A DNA stretch of 64,000 nt, taken from contig CAJNDS010000158.1 in the NCBI GenBank assembly GCA_905221605.1, positions 722,176 through 786,175 on the forward strand, read 5' to 3'. Source of the DNA: Symbiodinium natans. Lineage: Eukaryota > Sar > Dinophyceae > Suessiales > Symbiodiniaceae. Of this stretch, positions 40,905 to 53,039 are shown piece by piece (within the stretch, counting starts at the first letter, position 1; every line of letters starts with the position of its first letter). The position numbers were made by a program, and so were the translations under genes. The notes under the pieces are model-generated. The model was not told the DNA's origin and ran no database searches. It saw only the letters and a list, made by a program, of their open reading frames with translations.

Positions 40905-43900
40905 TAATGTTGGGAGTTAGCAAGAGTGTTTAAGCAAGCTAGATAACAACAAGGAAGAAAAAGGGACGAGCCACGAGCATAATGTAGAACAAATGACAAA
41001 GAGAAGTGCCCGCACTCAGCCTCACTGCCTTCATCATCTAGTCCTCCCTTCTTTCTCTTCTGTGGTTCTCTTCTTGCAGAATGAACATTTAAGACCACAA
41101 ACCAATCTCATTACTTTCATCCTCCCTCTTCTCTCTGCTCTCTCCCTTCTAGCTTTCGTCTTGTCTCGTTTTCTTGTGGAAGAGAGAATGCATAACACTA
41201 GATGAGCGAAGCACATGGACGGGAAGAGAGAGAAGCAAGTACTTGTTTGTTGCATAAGGGAGACACACTCTCCCCGAGGGCAGGGGTGAGTTCCCCGGTT
41301 CCCCTTTTTTTTGCGTTCCAACGTTTCTATTCCTTTTAAAGAGAAAGAAGGGGGTAAACACAAGGACGAAGACGGTTCCCCTGTCCACTTGTGCAATTTT
41401 TTTGGACTTACCCATTCAACGAGAAAAGAACAGACAGCAAGAGGAAAGCAACAAACATTTGACTAACGTGCGGTTCTTTCAGGAGAAAAGGAGTCGGGTA
41501 ACAGGAGAAGAACAACGAAGAGGTAAACATTCAAATATGTCATTCTTCTATTTACACACTGTCCTCATCTCTCCTCTCTTCCCTTTCTTGTTGGAAGAAG
41601 AAAAAAGGAAGGAAATAAACCATAAGGGGGAGGCGCCCCATCCTCCCTCACCTCTCTTATCTCCCTCTCTGGCTTTGTTCTTGTCGGAAAGAGAGATGAA
41701 TGTCCAAGAACCCAAGATCATCTCGTTACCTTCGTCCTCGCTCTCCTCTCTTCTCCCTTTTTCTCTGCTCTTTGCTTTTCTTATTGAGGAGAGAAACTGC
41801 AAGCAGTCTCGCGAAGTCGGATTTGGGGCTGCGCGCGTGCGAGTGGGGGCCTCCTTCCACAAACCCCTCGAGAGAAAGGAAACAGAAAGAAAGAACGAAA
41901 CAAAGAAAGCAAGACAGACAGAAAGAAAGAAAGCAGGCAGCTGTTCGCTGCAAAGGGGTTTCGGCTCCCCTGGTGCAGGCCTGGGTTCCCTGGGCTCCTC
42001 TTCGCATAGAGTGCGGTTGAGTTCCCTTATTCCTCCATTTTGCCTTCATGCCTCCACTGCGTTCCAACTTTTCTGAGCAGTACGCACAAGACAACACTAG
42101 GAACGAACAACAAATGACAAAGAGAAATGCCCGCGCTCAGTCTCACCGCATTCATCCTCTTATCCTCTCTTTGTTCTCTTCTGTGGTTCTCTTCTTGCAG
42201 AAAGACTTACGAACGGAAGCCAATCTCACTGCTTTCATCTTCCCTCTTCTCTCTGCGCTCTCCCTTCTAGCTTTTGTCTCTTCTTGTTTTTTCTTATGGA
42301 GGAAAGAATGCATAACATTAGATGAGCGAAGCGTCTGGACGGGAAGAGAGAGAAGCAAGTACTTGTTTGTTGCATAAGTGAGGCACACTTCTTCCCCTAG
42401 AGCAGGGATGAGTTCCCCTGTTCCCTTCCTTTTGCCTTCTGTAATGCCTCCCCAGCGTTCCAACTTCTTTCTAAGGAGAAAGAAGGGAGTAAATACAAGG
42501 ACGAAGACGGTTACCCTGTCCACTTGTGCATGTTCTTTTCGTCTACCCATTCAGCGAGAAAGGAACAGACAATAGGGGAAAGCACAAGGACCTAACAAGA
42601 GTGTCTAAGCAAGCTAATAACAAGAAAAAGAAAGAGAAAGCCACGAGCAGAATGTACAAGAAAAAAGACAAGGAAGGAATAGCACATAATAAAGATAAGC
42701 GCCCTTGCTCAGTCTCACTGCATTCATCCTGCATGTGGTCCTCTTCTTGCAGAATGAAGATTTAAGAACACAAACCAATCTCACTACTTTCATCCTCCCT
42801 CTTCTCTCTGCGCTCTCCCTTCTAGCTTTTGTCTCTTCTTGTTTTCTTATGGAGGAAAGAATGCATAACGCTAGATGAGCGAAGCATCTGGACGGGAACA
42901 GAGAGAGAAGCAAGTACTTGTTTGTTGCATAAGGAGGCACACTTTCTCCCTAGAGCCGGGATGAGTTCCCCTGCTCCCCTTCCTTTTGCCTTCTGTAATG
43001 CCTCCCCAGCGTTCCAACTTCTTTTAAGGAGAAAGCAGGGAGTAAATACAAGGACGAAGACGGTTCCCCTGTCCACTCGCGCGTGTTCTTTTCGTCTACC
43101 CGCTCAGCGAGAAAGGAACAGACAATAGGGGAAAGCACAAGGAACTAACAAGAGTGTCTAAGCAAGCTAACAGCAAGAAAAAGAAAGAGAAAGCCACGAG
43201 CAGAATGTACAAGAAAAAAGACAAGGAAGGAATAGCACATAATAAAGATAAGCGCCCTTGCTCAGTCTCACTGCATTCATCCTGCATGTGGTCCTCTTCT
43301 TGCAGAATGAAGATTTAAGAACACAAACCAATCTCACTACTTTCATCCTCCCTCTTCTCTCTGTGCTCTCCCTTCTAGCTTTTGTCTCTTCTTGTTTTCT
43401 TATGGAGGAAAGAATGCATAACGCTAGATGAGCGAAGCATCTGGACGGGAACAGAGAGAGAAGCAAGTACTTGTTTGTTGCATAAGGAGGCACACTTTCT
43501 CCCTAGAGCCGGGATGAGTTCCCCTGCTCCCCTTCCTTTTGCCTTCTGTAATGCCTCCCCAGCGTTCCAACTTCTTTTAAGGAGAAAGCAGGGAGTAAAT
43601 ACAAGGACGAAGACGGTTCCCCTGTCCACTCGCGCGTGTTCTTTTCGTCTACCCACTCAGCGAGAAAGGAACAGACAATAGGGGAAAGCACAAGGAACTA
43701 ACAAGAGTGTCTAAGCAAGCTAACAGCAAGAAAAAGAAAGAGAAAGCCACGAGCAGAATGTACAAGAAAAAAGCACAAGGAATGAATAACAAATAATAAA
43801 GATAAGCGCCCTTACTCAGTCTCACTGCGTTCATCCTCCATGTGGTCCTCTTCTTGCAGAATGAAGATTTAAGAACACGAACCAATCTCACTACTTTCAT

Positions 43901-45180
43901 CCTCCCTCTTCTCTCTGTGCTCTCCCTTCTAGCTTTTGTCTCTTCTTGTTTTCTTATGGAGGAAAGAATGCATAACACTAGATGAGCGAAGCATCTGGAC
44001 GGGAAGAGGGAGAAGCAAGTACTTGTTTGTTGCATAAGGGAGGCACACTTTTCCGCTCTGTTCCACTCCTTTTGTGTTCGTTAATCCCTCTCTGCGTTCC
44101 AACTTTTCTGTTCCTTCTTGTAGGGACAAAAAAGGGAGGTGCGAGGTAAACATTCAAATATGTCACTCTTCTATTTACACACTGTCCTCATCTCTCGTCT
44201 CTTCCCTTTCTTGTTGGAAGAAGAAAAAGAAAGGAAATAAACAAAACATAAGGGGGAGGAGCCCTGATTTATTCTCACTGTCTTCATCCATCCTTTCCTC
44301 TCCTCTCTTATCTCTCTTCTTTGGCTCTGTTCTTGCTGGAAAGAAAGATGAATGTCCAAGAGCCCAAGATCATCCCGCTACCTTCGTCCTCGCCCTCCTC
44401 TCTTCTCCATTTTTCTCTGCTCTTTGCTTTTCTTATGGAGGAGAGAATTGCAAACAGTCTCGCGTTGTCGGATTTGGGGCTGCGCGCGTGCGTGTGGGGG
44501 TCTCCCCCACAAACCCCTCGAAAGAAAGAAATAAAAATAGAAAGCAAGAAAGCGCAAAGATAGAACAAGGAAAGAAAGCAGGTAGCTGTTCGTTGCAAAG
44601 GGGGTCTCGGCTCCCCCTAGTGCAGGCCTGAGTTCCCTTGTTCCCTCCATTTTGTCATAGGTGAGAAAAGCACATGGACGAGAAGAGAGAAGCAGGCAGT
44701 TGTTCGTTGCAAAAGTGGCCCCTTTGGCTGAGTTCCCCTGTTCCCTCCAGTTTGTCTTCTGCAATCCACCCCCCTGACTTCCAACAGTTCTGTTCAGATA
44801 GGACAAAACGGCTCCCCTGTTCATTTGTGCATTTTCTTTTCAACAGACTCATTCGGCGAGAAGGAACAGACAACAAGAGGAAAACACCAAGGAATGAACA
44901 AAAGTCCATTATTTTCGTTTTTCTTATCGAGGGGAGAAAGGGTTCGGAGAACAGGAGGAGGACAAAGAACAAATCAATTGTCGTAGAATACCTTATGCCC
45001 TCTCCTCTCGTCCCTTTCTTGCCTTTGGGAAGAAGAAAGAACGAAGGAAGGAATAAACAACAAATTCTGAGAGGCGCCACTAGTCAATCATCCACCCTTG
45101 CCTCTCTTGTTTCTCTTCTTTGGCTCTCTCCATACCAAGAATGTTTGTGTAAGGACGCAAATCATCCCACTGCAATGTCC
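40905..45180. repeat. 553-bp tandem array and higher-order repeat
   Basis: The anchor GAATGCATAAC recurs at 41186, 42306, 42859, 43412 and 43966, giving spacings of 1120, 553, 553 and 554. The two central units are nearly identical. Segment 41400-42030 reappears diverged at 44100-44620 (for example TCAAATATGTCA near 41531 and 44153), so 553-bp and longer units are interleaved. Units are purine-rich on one strand with TTCTTGCAGAATGA. Repeated ORFs of 60-130 codons on both strands are copies of the satellite and show no domain. Confidence 0.9.
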
Positions 45181-45186
45181 TCCCTC

Positions 45187-45199
45187 TTCTCTCTGCTCG

Positions 45200-45238
<39 letters not shown>
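45187..45238. repeat. (TC)n microsatellite
   Basis: About 24 CT units between the 553-bp array and the 55-bp satellite. Confidence 0.9.
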
Positions 45239-45239
<1 letters not shown>

Positions 45240-45302
45240 GCTTGTGTCTCTTCTTCTTGTTCTTCCTAGGGACGGCCTTGGGCAGGGGTGGAATTTACGT
45301 CC

Positions 45303-46085
45303 TCCTTAAGTTTTTGGAAAACTGAGCTCCCAAAATGAAATCCCAAAATGACAAACCGCAAGCAGTGTCCCCCTTAAGTTTTTGGAGAACTGAGCTCCCA
45401 AAGTGTCAAATCGCAAGCAGTGTCCACCTGAAATTTTTGGAAAACTGAGCACCCAAAATGACAAATCGCAAGCAGTGTCCCCCTTAAGTTCTTGGAAAAC
45501 TGAGCTCCCAAAATGACAAATCGCAAGCAGTGCCCCCCTGAAGTTTTTGGAAAACTGAGCTTCCAAAATGACACATCGCAAGCAGTGTCCCCGCAAGCAG
45601 TGTCCCCTTCAAGTTTTTGGCAAACTGAGCGCCCAAAGTGACAAATCGCAAGCAGTGTCCCCCCTAAGCTTTTGGAAAACTGGGCGCCCAAAATGACAAA
45701 TCGCAAGCAGTGCCCCCCTTAAGTTCTTGGAAAACTGAGCTTCCAAAATGACACATCGCAAGCAGTGTCCCCGCAAGCAGTGTCCCCTTTAAGTTTTTGG
45801 CAAACTGAGCGCCCAAAGTGACAAATCGCAAGCAGTGTCCCCCCTAAGCTTTTGGAAACCTGGGCGCCCAAAATGACAAATCGCAAGCAGTGTCCCCCTT
45901 AAGTTCTTGGAAACCTGAGCTCCCAAAATGACAAATCGCAAGCAGTGCCCCCCTGAAGTTTTTGGAAAACTGAGCTTCCAAAATGGCACATCGCAAGCAG
46001 TGTCCCCTTTAAGTTTTTGGCAAACTGAGCGCCCAAAGTGACAAATCACAAGCAGTGTCCCCCCTAAGCTTTTGGAAAACTGGTT
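45303..46085. repeat. 55-bp satellite, first block
   Basis: Units of the form AAGTTTTTGGAAAACTGAGC + TCCCAAAATGACAAATCGCA + AGCAGTGTCCCCCTT. The AAGCAG anchor recurs at 45360, 45415, 45470 and 45525, an exact 55-base period. A few units have a duplicated CCCCGCAAGCAGTGT segment. Confidence 0.95.
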
Positions 46086-46427
46086 TAAGATTGTGGATTT
46101 GGGGTTTTGGGATTGGGCAACTACAACTGGGCCTAAAAGTATATAAGTCGGACAACTTTTGCTACAATTGGTTGTGACCTTGTTTGGGACTGATTTAGAG
46201 GCGGGAGGGGCGCATGAGCATCAGCTGGGTCTTCTTCTGGTCACAAGCCCCCTAAGAACAACTGCCCCAGTGATTTCGCACGATTGAAGAGGCAGGAGGG
46301 GCGCATCATGAGCATCAGCTGGGTCTTCGTCTGGTCACGTGGCCCCCTAAGCTCCAGACGCTTGCGAAACCAACTGCCCCAGTGATTTGGGCTTGATTGA
46401 CGAGGCGGGATGGGCGTTGGGCGCCCA
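46086..46427. other. Insertion splitting the 55-bp satellite
   Basis: Unique sequence with two ~95-base direct repeats that each contain ATGAGCATCAGCTGGGTCTT, TGGTCAC and CAACTGCCCCAGTGATTT. ATGAGCATCAGCTGGGTC also occurs at 47413 and, diverged, at 52208. Confidence 0.7.
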
Positions 46428-46835
46428 AAATGACAAATCGCAAGCAGTGTCCCCCTTAAGTTCTTGGAAAACTGAGGTCCCAACATGACAAATCGCAAGC
46501 AGTGTCCCCCCTGATTTTTTTTGGAAACTGAGCTTCCAAAATGACAGATCGCAAGCAGTGTCCCCCTTAACTTAACCGAGCGCCCAAAATGACAAATCGC
46601 AAACAGTGTCACCCTTAAGTTTTTGGAAAACTGAGCTCCCAAAATAACAAATCGCAAGCAGTGTCCCCCTTAAGTTTTTGGCAAACTGAGCGCCCCAAGC
46701 GACAAATCGCAAGCAGTGTCCCCCTTAAGTTTTTGGAAAACTGAGCGCCCAAAATGACAAATCGCAAGCAGTGTCCCCTGAAGGTTTTGGAAAACCGAGC
46801 TTCCAAAATGACAAATCGCAAGCATTGTCATCCCT
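46428..46835. repeat. 55-bp satellite, second block
   Basis: Seven further units of the same satellite, more diverged. Confidence 0.9.
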
Positions 46836-47410
46836 TAATTGTTTTGGAAAAGTGACCTTCCAAAGTGATAAATCGCCATATGTTTTTGCCTTAAGTCAGG
46901 GTTTGGGAAGCCCAAAATGTGCAAAAACCCACTGTAATTAGCCATTTTAAGGGTTTTCCAAGGCCTATGTTTTAGCCTTATTACGCACAAAATGATCAAA
47001 AATGATTGTTTTTTACTATTTTGTAACGAAAATCCATATGTTTTTGGCTTTAATTCAGGGTTTGGGAAGGCCCAAATTGTGCAAGAAATCACTAAAATTT
47101 GCCATTGCGAGGGTTTTCCAAGGCCGCCAGACTAGCGAAAATCCCTATGTTTTGGCCTTGATACGGAGTTTGGGAAGGCCCAAAATGGTCAAAAATCACT
47201 AAATTTTATAATTTGGTGGTTTTTCCAGGCTGCCAAACTAACGAAAATCCCTATGTTTTGGCCTTAGTTCAGGGTTTGGGAAGGTCCAAATTGCGCAAAA
47301 ATTTACTAAAATTTGCCATTTCGAGGGTTTTCCAAGGCCGCCAGACTAGCGAAAATCCCTATGTTTTGGCCTTGATACGGAGTTTGGGAAGGCCCAAAAA
47401 TGGTCAAAAA
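46836..47410. repeat. ~107-bp satellite, first block
   Basis: Units with CGAAAATCCCTATGTTTTGG, GGGTTTGGGAAGGCCCAAAA and TTTTCCAAGGC. The CGAAAATCC anchor is at 47027, 47136, 47242 and 47350. Two alternating unit types differ at GCCGCCAGACTAG/GCTGCCAAACTAA. Confidence 0.9.
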
Positions 47411-48221
47411 TCATCATGAGCATCAGCTGGGTCGTAGTCATTTGCCGTGCCTGTCACCCACTGTAGGGTTGGGCAGGGTGGGGCGGACTGTGTGACTGTG
47501 CTTAAACACCAGTTCAAAAAAAAGGGGCCCTGCAGCTCTAAACCTCAGAGCTTGAAACTTGCAGCCTTGCACGCCAACCCCCTTCCCACCCTAAGCCTCA
47601 ACCCTAAACAAAAAGAAAGCAAACCCTAAACCCTGCACCCTTTCAGCCCAGAACGCTAAGCACAAGCAGGAACAAGAGCTAAACCAATGAAGACCCAAGA
47701 GTCTGGTAGTGGACGCACGCCGAGAGTCTCAACGAACCTGCAGGGGGAACTGTGGGGAAGGGGGGGGGTTTTGGGCGGTTTAGGGTTTAGGGTTTAGGGT
47801 GTGGGCTTTGGGGTGGTTTTGGCTGGGTCCGGCTGAGGGATGCGAGCCTCCTGCCGAAGCTGCAGCAGTTGTGACTGAACATGTCGTAGTCGCGTCCTCG
47901 CCACTCTCGGCAGAGGTGGAAGAGAATTTCTGCCACCTCCCTGCGGCTCCTGGCCTCTGGGTTCTGGGTTTCGGGGTGTACTTTAAGATCCACAACTTGA
48001 CCCTAAACCTTAAACCCAAATCAAAGCCAGGCAGAGCTGGGTCAATGGCTCTAGATAACAGAACTTGTGTACCCCTAAACCCTAAACTCAAACGGTGAAT
48101 CAGGAGGCCGATTGAAAGCAAGTGTCTCCCCGAGGTTGTACACGTGCACCTCCACCGCCTGCGGTGCCGTGTCGCCAGTCAGGGGGCTGCGGTTGGTGGG
48201 GCTGCGAAGCTCGAGGTCCGC
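47411..48221. other. Insertion splitting the ~107-bp satellite
   Basis: Non-satellite DNA with the ATGAGCATCAGCTGGGTC motif, a short TTTAGGG array (47777-47800), a G run and no recognisable gene. Confidence 0.6.
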
Positions 48222-48730
48222 TTGGTAATCACTAAATTTCATTATTTGGTGGTTTTTCCAGGCTGCCAAACTAACGAAAATCCCTATGTTTTGGCCTTAA
48301 TTCAGGGACCAAATTGCGCAAAAATTCACAAATTTGCCATTTCGAGGGTTTTCCAAGGCCGCCAGACTAGCGAAAATCCCTATGTTTTGGCCTTGATACG
48401 GAGTTTGGTAAGGTCCAAAAGGGTCAAAAATCACTAAATTTCATTATTTGGTGGTTTTCCAAGGCTGCCAAACTAACGAAAATCCCTATGTTTTCGCATT
48501 TATTCAGGGTTTGGGAAGGCCCAAAATGATCAAAAAACACAAAAATTGGCCATTTGGGTGGGTTTACGGCTGCCAAACTAGGGAAAATCTCCTTTTTTGC
48601 ACACCTGAACTCAGGATTTGTGAGAGCCCAAAATGGTCGAAAACTACGCAGTTTGCCATGGGGATGGGTTTCCAAGGCACAAAATGATCCAAAATCATGA
48701 AAATCTGCTATTTGGGGGGCCCAAAATGAT
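48222..48730. repeat. ~107-bp satellite, second block
   Basis: Anchors at 48275, 48371 and 48478, followed by two diverged units. Confidence 0.9.
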
Positions 48731-50846
48731 CAGAAATCACGGATTTTTGCCACCACCCGCCCTCCCTAAACTATCTAAACTATCTAAACTATCTAAACTA
48801 TCTAAACTATCAAAACTATCAAAACTATCTAAACTATCTAAACTACCTAAACTATCTAAACTATCTAAACCCCCCTGGTTTAGACCCAACCCCCCCCCCC
48901 CCCTTAAACTATATAAACTATCTAAACTATCTAAACCCTCCCCCCCGGTTTAGATAGTTTAGATAGTTTAGGTAGTTTCGGCCTCTCCCCCAACTATCTA
49001 AACTATCTAAACTATCTAAACGCCCCTGGTTTAGACCCAACCCCCCTCCCTTAAACTATCTAAACTATCTAAACTATCTAAACCCTCCCCCCCGGTTTAG
49101 ATAGTTTAGATAGTTTAGGTAGTTTAGGCCTCTCCCCCAACTATCTAAACTATCTAAACTATCTAAACCCCCCTGCTTTAGACCCAACCCCCCCCTTAAA
49201 CTATCTAAACTATCTAAACTATCTAAACTATCTAAACTATCTAAACTATCTAAACTATCTAAACCCCCACCGGTTTAGATAGTTTAGATAGTCTAGGTAG
49301 TTTAGGCCTCTCCCCCAACTATCTAAACTATCTAAACTATCTAAATCCCCCTGGTTTAGACCCAACCCCCAGCCCCCTAAACTATCTAAACTATCTAAAC
49401 TATCTAAACTATCTAAACTATCTAAACCCCCCCTGGTTTAGATAGTTTAGATAGTTTAGGTAGTTTAGGCCTCTCCCCCAACTATCTAAACTATCTAAAC
49501 TATCTAAACCCCCCCGGTTTAGATAGTTTAGATAGTTTAGGTGGTTTAGGCCTCTCCCCCTATTATCTAAACTATCTAAACTATCCAAAACCCCCTAGTT
49601 TAGATTGTTTAGGTAGTTTAGGTAGTTTAGGTAGTTTAGGTAGTTTTGGGCTCCACCCGGGACCCAAGCTCCCACCCCTAAACTATCTAAACTATCTAAA
49701 CTATCTAAACTATCTAAACTATCTAAACTATCTAAACTATCTAAACCCCCCCCCGGTTTAGATAGTTTAGATAGTTTAGGTAGTTTAGGCCTCTCTCCCA
49801 ACTATCTAAACTATCTAAACTATCTAAACCCCCCTGGTTTAGATAGTTTAGATAGTTTAGGTAGTTTAGGTAGTTTAGGTAGTTTAGGTAGTTTAGGTAG
49901 TTTTGGGCTCCACCCGGGACCAACCCCCCCCCCCCCCCCCCCCCCTAAACTTCTAAAACCCCCCCGGTTTAGATAGTTTAGATAGTTAGGTAGTTTAGCC
50001 TCTGTAAACCCCCTGGTTTAGACCCACCCCCCCCCCCCCCCCCCTCAACTATCTAAACTATCTAAACTATCTAAACTATCTAAACCCCCCTGGTTTAGAT
50101 AGTTTAGATAGTTTAGGTAGTTTAGGCCTCTCCCCCAACTATCTAAACTATCTAAACTATCTAAACTATCTAAACCCCCCTGGTTTAGATAGTTTAGATA
50201 GTTTAGATAGTTTAGGTAGTTTAGGTAGTTTAGGTAGTTTTGGGCTCCACCCGGGACCAACCTCCCCCCTAAACTATCTAAACCACCCCCCCGGTTTAGA
50301 TAGTTTAGATAGTTTAGGTAGTTTAGGCCTCTGCCCCAACTATCTAAACTATCTAAACTATCTAAACCCCCCTGGTTTAGACCCAACCCCCCCCCCTCAA
50401 CTATCTAAACTATCTAAACTATCTAAACTATCTAAACTATCTAAACTATCTAAACTATCTAACCCCCCCTGGTTTAGATAGTTTAGATAGTTTAGGTAGT
50501 TTAGGCCTCTCCCCCAACTATCTAAACTATCTAAACTATCTAAACCCCCCTGGTTTAGATAGTTTAGATAGTTTAAATAGTTTAGGCCTCTCCCCCAACT
50601 ATCTAAACTATCTAAACTATCTAAACCCCCCCCCGGTTTAGATAGTTTAGATAATTTAAATAGTTTAGGCCTCTCCCCCAACTATCTAAACTATCTAAAC
50701 TATCTAAACCCCCTCTGGTTTAGATAGTTTATATAGTTTAGATAGTTTAAATAGTTTAGATAGTTTAGGTAGTTTTGGGCTCCACCCGTGACCCAACCTA
50801 CCACCAAAATTATCTAAACTATGTAAACTATCTAAACTATCTAAAC

Positions 50847-50970
50847 CCCCGGGCTCGTAATTTAGTATTGGGGGAAGGCCCGGGCTCGTAATTTAGTATT
50901 GGGGGAAGGCCCGGGCTCGTAATTTAGTATTGGGGGAAGGCCCGGGCTCGTAATTTAGTATTGGGGGGAC
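50847..50970. repeat. 31-bp satellite, block 1
   Basis: Four copies of CCCGGGCTCGTAATTTAGTA + TTGGGGGAAGG, period exactly 31, embedded in the 9-bp minisatellite. Confidence 0.95.
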
Positions 50971-51096
50971 CCTTGGTTTAGATAGTTTAGATAATTTAAG
51001 TAGTTTAGATAGTTTAGGTAGTTTTGGGCTCCACCCGTGACCCAACCTACCACCAAAATTATCTAAACTATGTAAACTATCTAAACTATCTAAACC

Positions 51097-51372
51097 CCCG
51101 GGCTCGTAATTTAGTATTGGGGGAAGGCCCGGGCTCGTAATTTAGTATTGGGGGAAGGCCCGGGCTCGTAATTTAGTATTGGGGGAAGGCCCGGGCTCGT
51201 AATTTAGTATTGGGGGAAGGCCCGGGCTCGTAATTTAGTATTGGGGGAAGGCCCGGGCTCGTAATTTAGTATTGGGGGAAGGCCCGGGCTCGTAATTTAG
51301 TATTGGGGGAAGGCCCGGGCTCGTAATTTAGTATTGGGGGAAGGCCCGGGCTCGTAATTTAGTATTGGGGGA
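51097..51372. repeat. 31-bp satellite, block 2
   Basis: Nine virtually identical 31-base units. The flanking sequence (GTTTTGGGCTCCACCCGTGA upstream, CCTTGGTTTAGATAG downstream) is the same as around block 1, so the blocks differ only in copy number. Confidence 0.95.
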
Positions 51373-51502
51373 ACCCTTGGTTTAGATAGTTTAGATAATT
51401 TAAATAGTTTAGATAGTTTAGGTAGTTTTGGGCTCCACCCGTGACCCAACCTACCCCCAAAATTATCTAAACTATGTAAACTATCTAAACTATCTAAACC
51501 CC

Positions 51503-51565
51503 CGGGCTCGTAATTTAGTATTGGGGGAAGGCACGGGCTCGTAATTTAGTATTGGGGGGACCCTT
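51503..51565. repeat. 31-bp satellite, block 3
   Basis: Two copies with the same flanks as blocks 1 and 2. Confidence 0.9.
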
Positions 51566-52119
51566 GGTTTAGATAGTTTAGATAGTTTAGGTAGTTTTGG
51601 GCTCCACCCGGGACCCAACCTCCCCCCCCAAACTACCTAAACTACCTAAACTACCTAAACTATCTAAACTATCTAAACTATCTAAACCCCACTGGTTTAG
51701 ATAGTTTAGATAGTTTAGGTAGTTGAGGCCTCTCTCCCCCAACTATCTAAACTATCTAAACTATCTAAACCCCCCTGGTCTAGATAGTTTAGATAGTTTA
51801 GGTAGTTGAGGCCTCTCTCCCCCAACTATCTAAACTATCTAAACTATGTAAACCCCCCTGGTTTAGATAGTTTAGGGAGTTTAGGCCTCTCACCCAACTA
51901 TCTAAACTATCTAAACTCTCTAAACCCCATTGGTTTAGATAGTTTAGGTAGTTTAGGCCTCTCCCCCAACTATCTAAACTATCTAAACTATCTAAACCCC
52001 ACTGGTTTAGATAGTTTAGATAGTTTAGGTAGTTTAGGCCTCTCACCCAACTATCTAAACTATCTAAACTATCTAAACTATCTAAACCCCCCTGGTTTAG
52101 ATAGTTGAGATAGTCCCCA

Positions 52120-52159
52120 AAAAAAGGAACGCCACATAATACATAAAGGTTCCTGCCTC

Positions 52160-52192
<33 letters not shown>

Positions 52193-52200
52193 TATAGTTA
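52120..52200. repeat. AT-rich motif, right edge of satellite block
   Basis: ATAATACATAAAGGTTCCTG followed by (TA)n: the reverse complement of the motif at 40737-40790. Confidence 0.7.
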
Positions 52201-52204
52201 GAAA

Positions 52205-52885
52205 GCATCATGAGAATTAGCTGGGTCTGGGCCGCGGGCCCGAAGGCCCCACGAAGCTACGTGAGATGCGATACCTCGATGATCCCCTGCGCATCAGCAG
52301 CATGGCTTCCGGTGCCCCCCAAACCTTGAAAAACCTGACTGGTTTCGGCTTGGTGCGCTCCCGGTGTGAAAAGCTAGGGTCGATGATGCGCGCCCGTTTT
52401 AATGCAATGTTGCGGGTGTTTGGGGCCTCGGTTTTTTTAGTAAAAACCCATGGTTGTTCCGAATTTTTTCGTGCTTTTCGCACCATCGTGTGTTGCAGCC
52501 CCTTTGATGCCGTGTTGGAGGCCTCCCGAAGGGCCCCGCGCGAATCCTGAAGGGGGAGTACGGATGGGGCTGGGTAGCATGATTACCGGGGCGGTTTTTC
52601 GGCAGGCACTAGATGGGAAGGTGGGGGGGTAAAGGTAGGGTAGAGGGGCAGGAGGAGGGTGGGGGCAAGGGGGGAGCCGGGGGGCATGGGTCTTCACTAA
52701 CGCCGCCGCCGCTGAAGCAGGGGGTCGGCGGATAGCTACCCCTGAGCTTCCAGGTGCTTAATGACGGAAGAACACCCCAAGTCACAGTTGAGGCCACGCC
52801 CCCGGCGTGCACTCCAACTGCCACTCGAAGGCTCAACAACAGGGCCTCTGTCCGTTCCGCATGGTCTGTTCATGCTGCGGAGGGT
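52205..52885. other. Unassigned stretch
   Basis: Begins with a diverged ATGAGAATTAGCTGGGTC motif. Open frames on both strands (about 90 codons) are without domains; the 52610-52680 part is G-rich. Confidence 0.4.
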
Positions 52886-52889
52886 TGAG

Positions 52890-53030
52890 GTTGTGTCGCT
52901 CCATGTCAATGTGTCGCCACATGATTCAGCTCGGAATCATGTCCTGGCAGAAGATGCCAGGTTATGGCTGCCAGCCTCTCAGCTTTTCCGTGCAACACGC
53001 ACTCTGGAGAGTTGGGGCCTGCGCAGCCGG
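52890..53030 (+). CDS. Probable exon, function unknown
   Basis: Acceptor GGTTGAG and strong donor CAGCCGG|GTGAGT enclose VVSLHVNVSPHDSARNHVLA then EDARLWLPASQLFRATRTLE. Composition is protein-like; family not recognised. Confidence 0.4.
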
Positions 53031-53039
53031 GTGAGTCAT

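Larger units (their letters stand above)
48765..52110. repeat. Strand-switching 9-bp minisatellite (CTATCTAAA)n / (TTTAGATAG)n
   Basis: Blocks of 3-8 CTATCTAAA units alternate with blocks of the reverse complement, separated by C-rich linkers such as CCCCCCTGGTTTAG and GGCCTCTCCCCCAACTAT. Each block pair can fold as a hairpin. ORFs read (Leu-Asp-Ser) or (Tyr-Leu-Asn) repeats and are artefacts. Confidence 0.95.

Noticed and set aside
45306-46821. Minus-strand ORFs of 68-138 codons with CHFG repeats
   Set aside because: They are translations of the 55-bp satellite; the repeated motif follows the DNA period and no start or stop is conserved.
51097-51372. CRISPR-like regular 31-bp repeats
   Set aside because: The units are directly adjacent with no unique spacers, and the context is eukaryotic; it is a satellite.
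48633-52108. Leu-Ser-Lys, Tyr-Leu-Asn and Leu-Asp-Ser repeat proteins
   Set aside because: All are frames of the 9-bp minisatellite.
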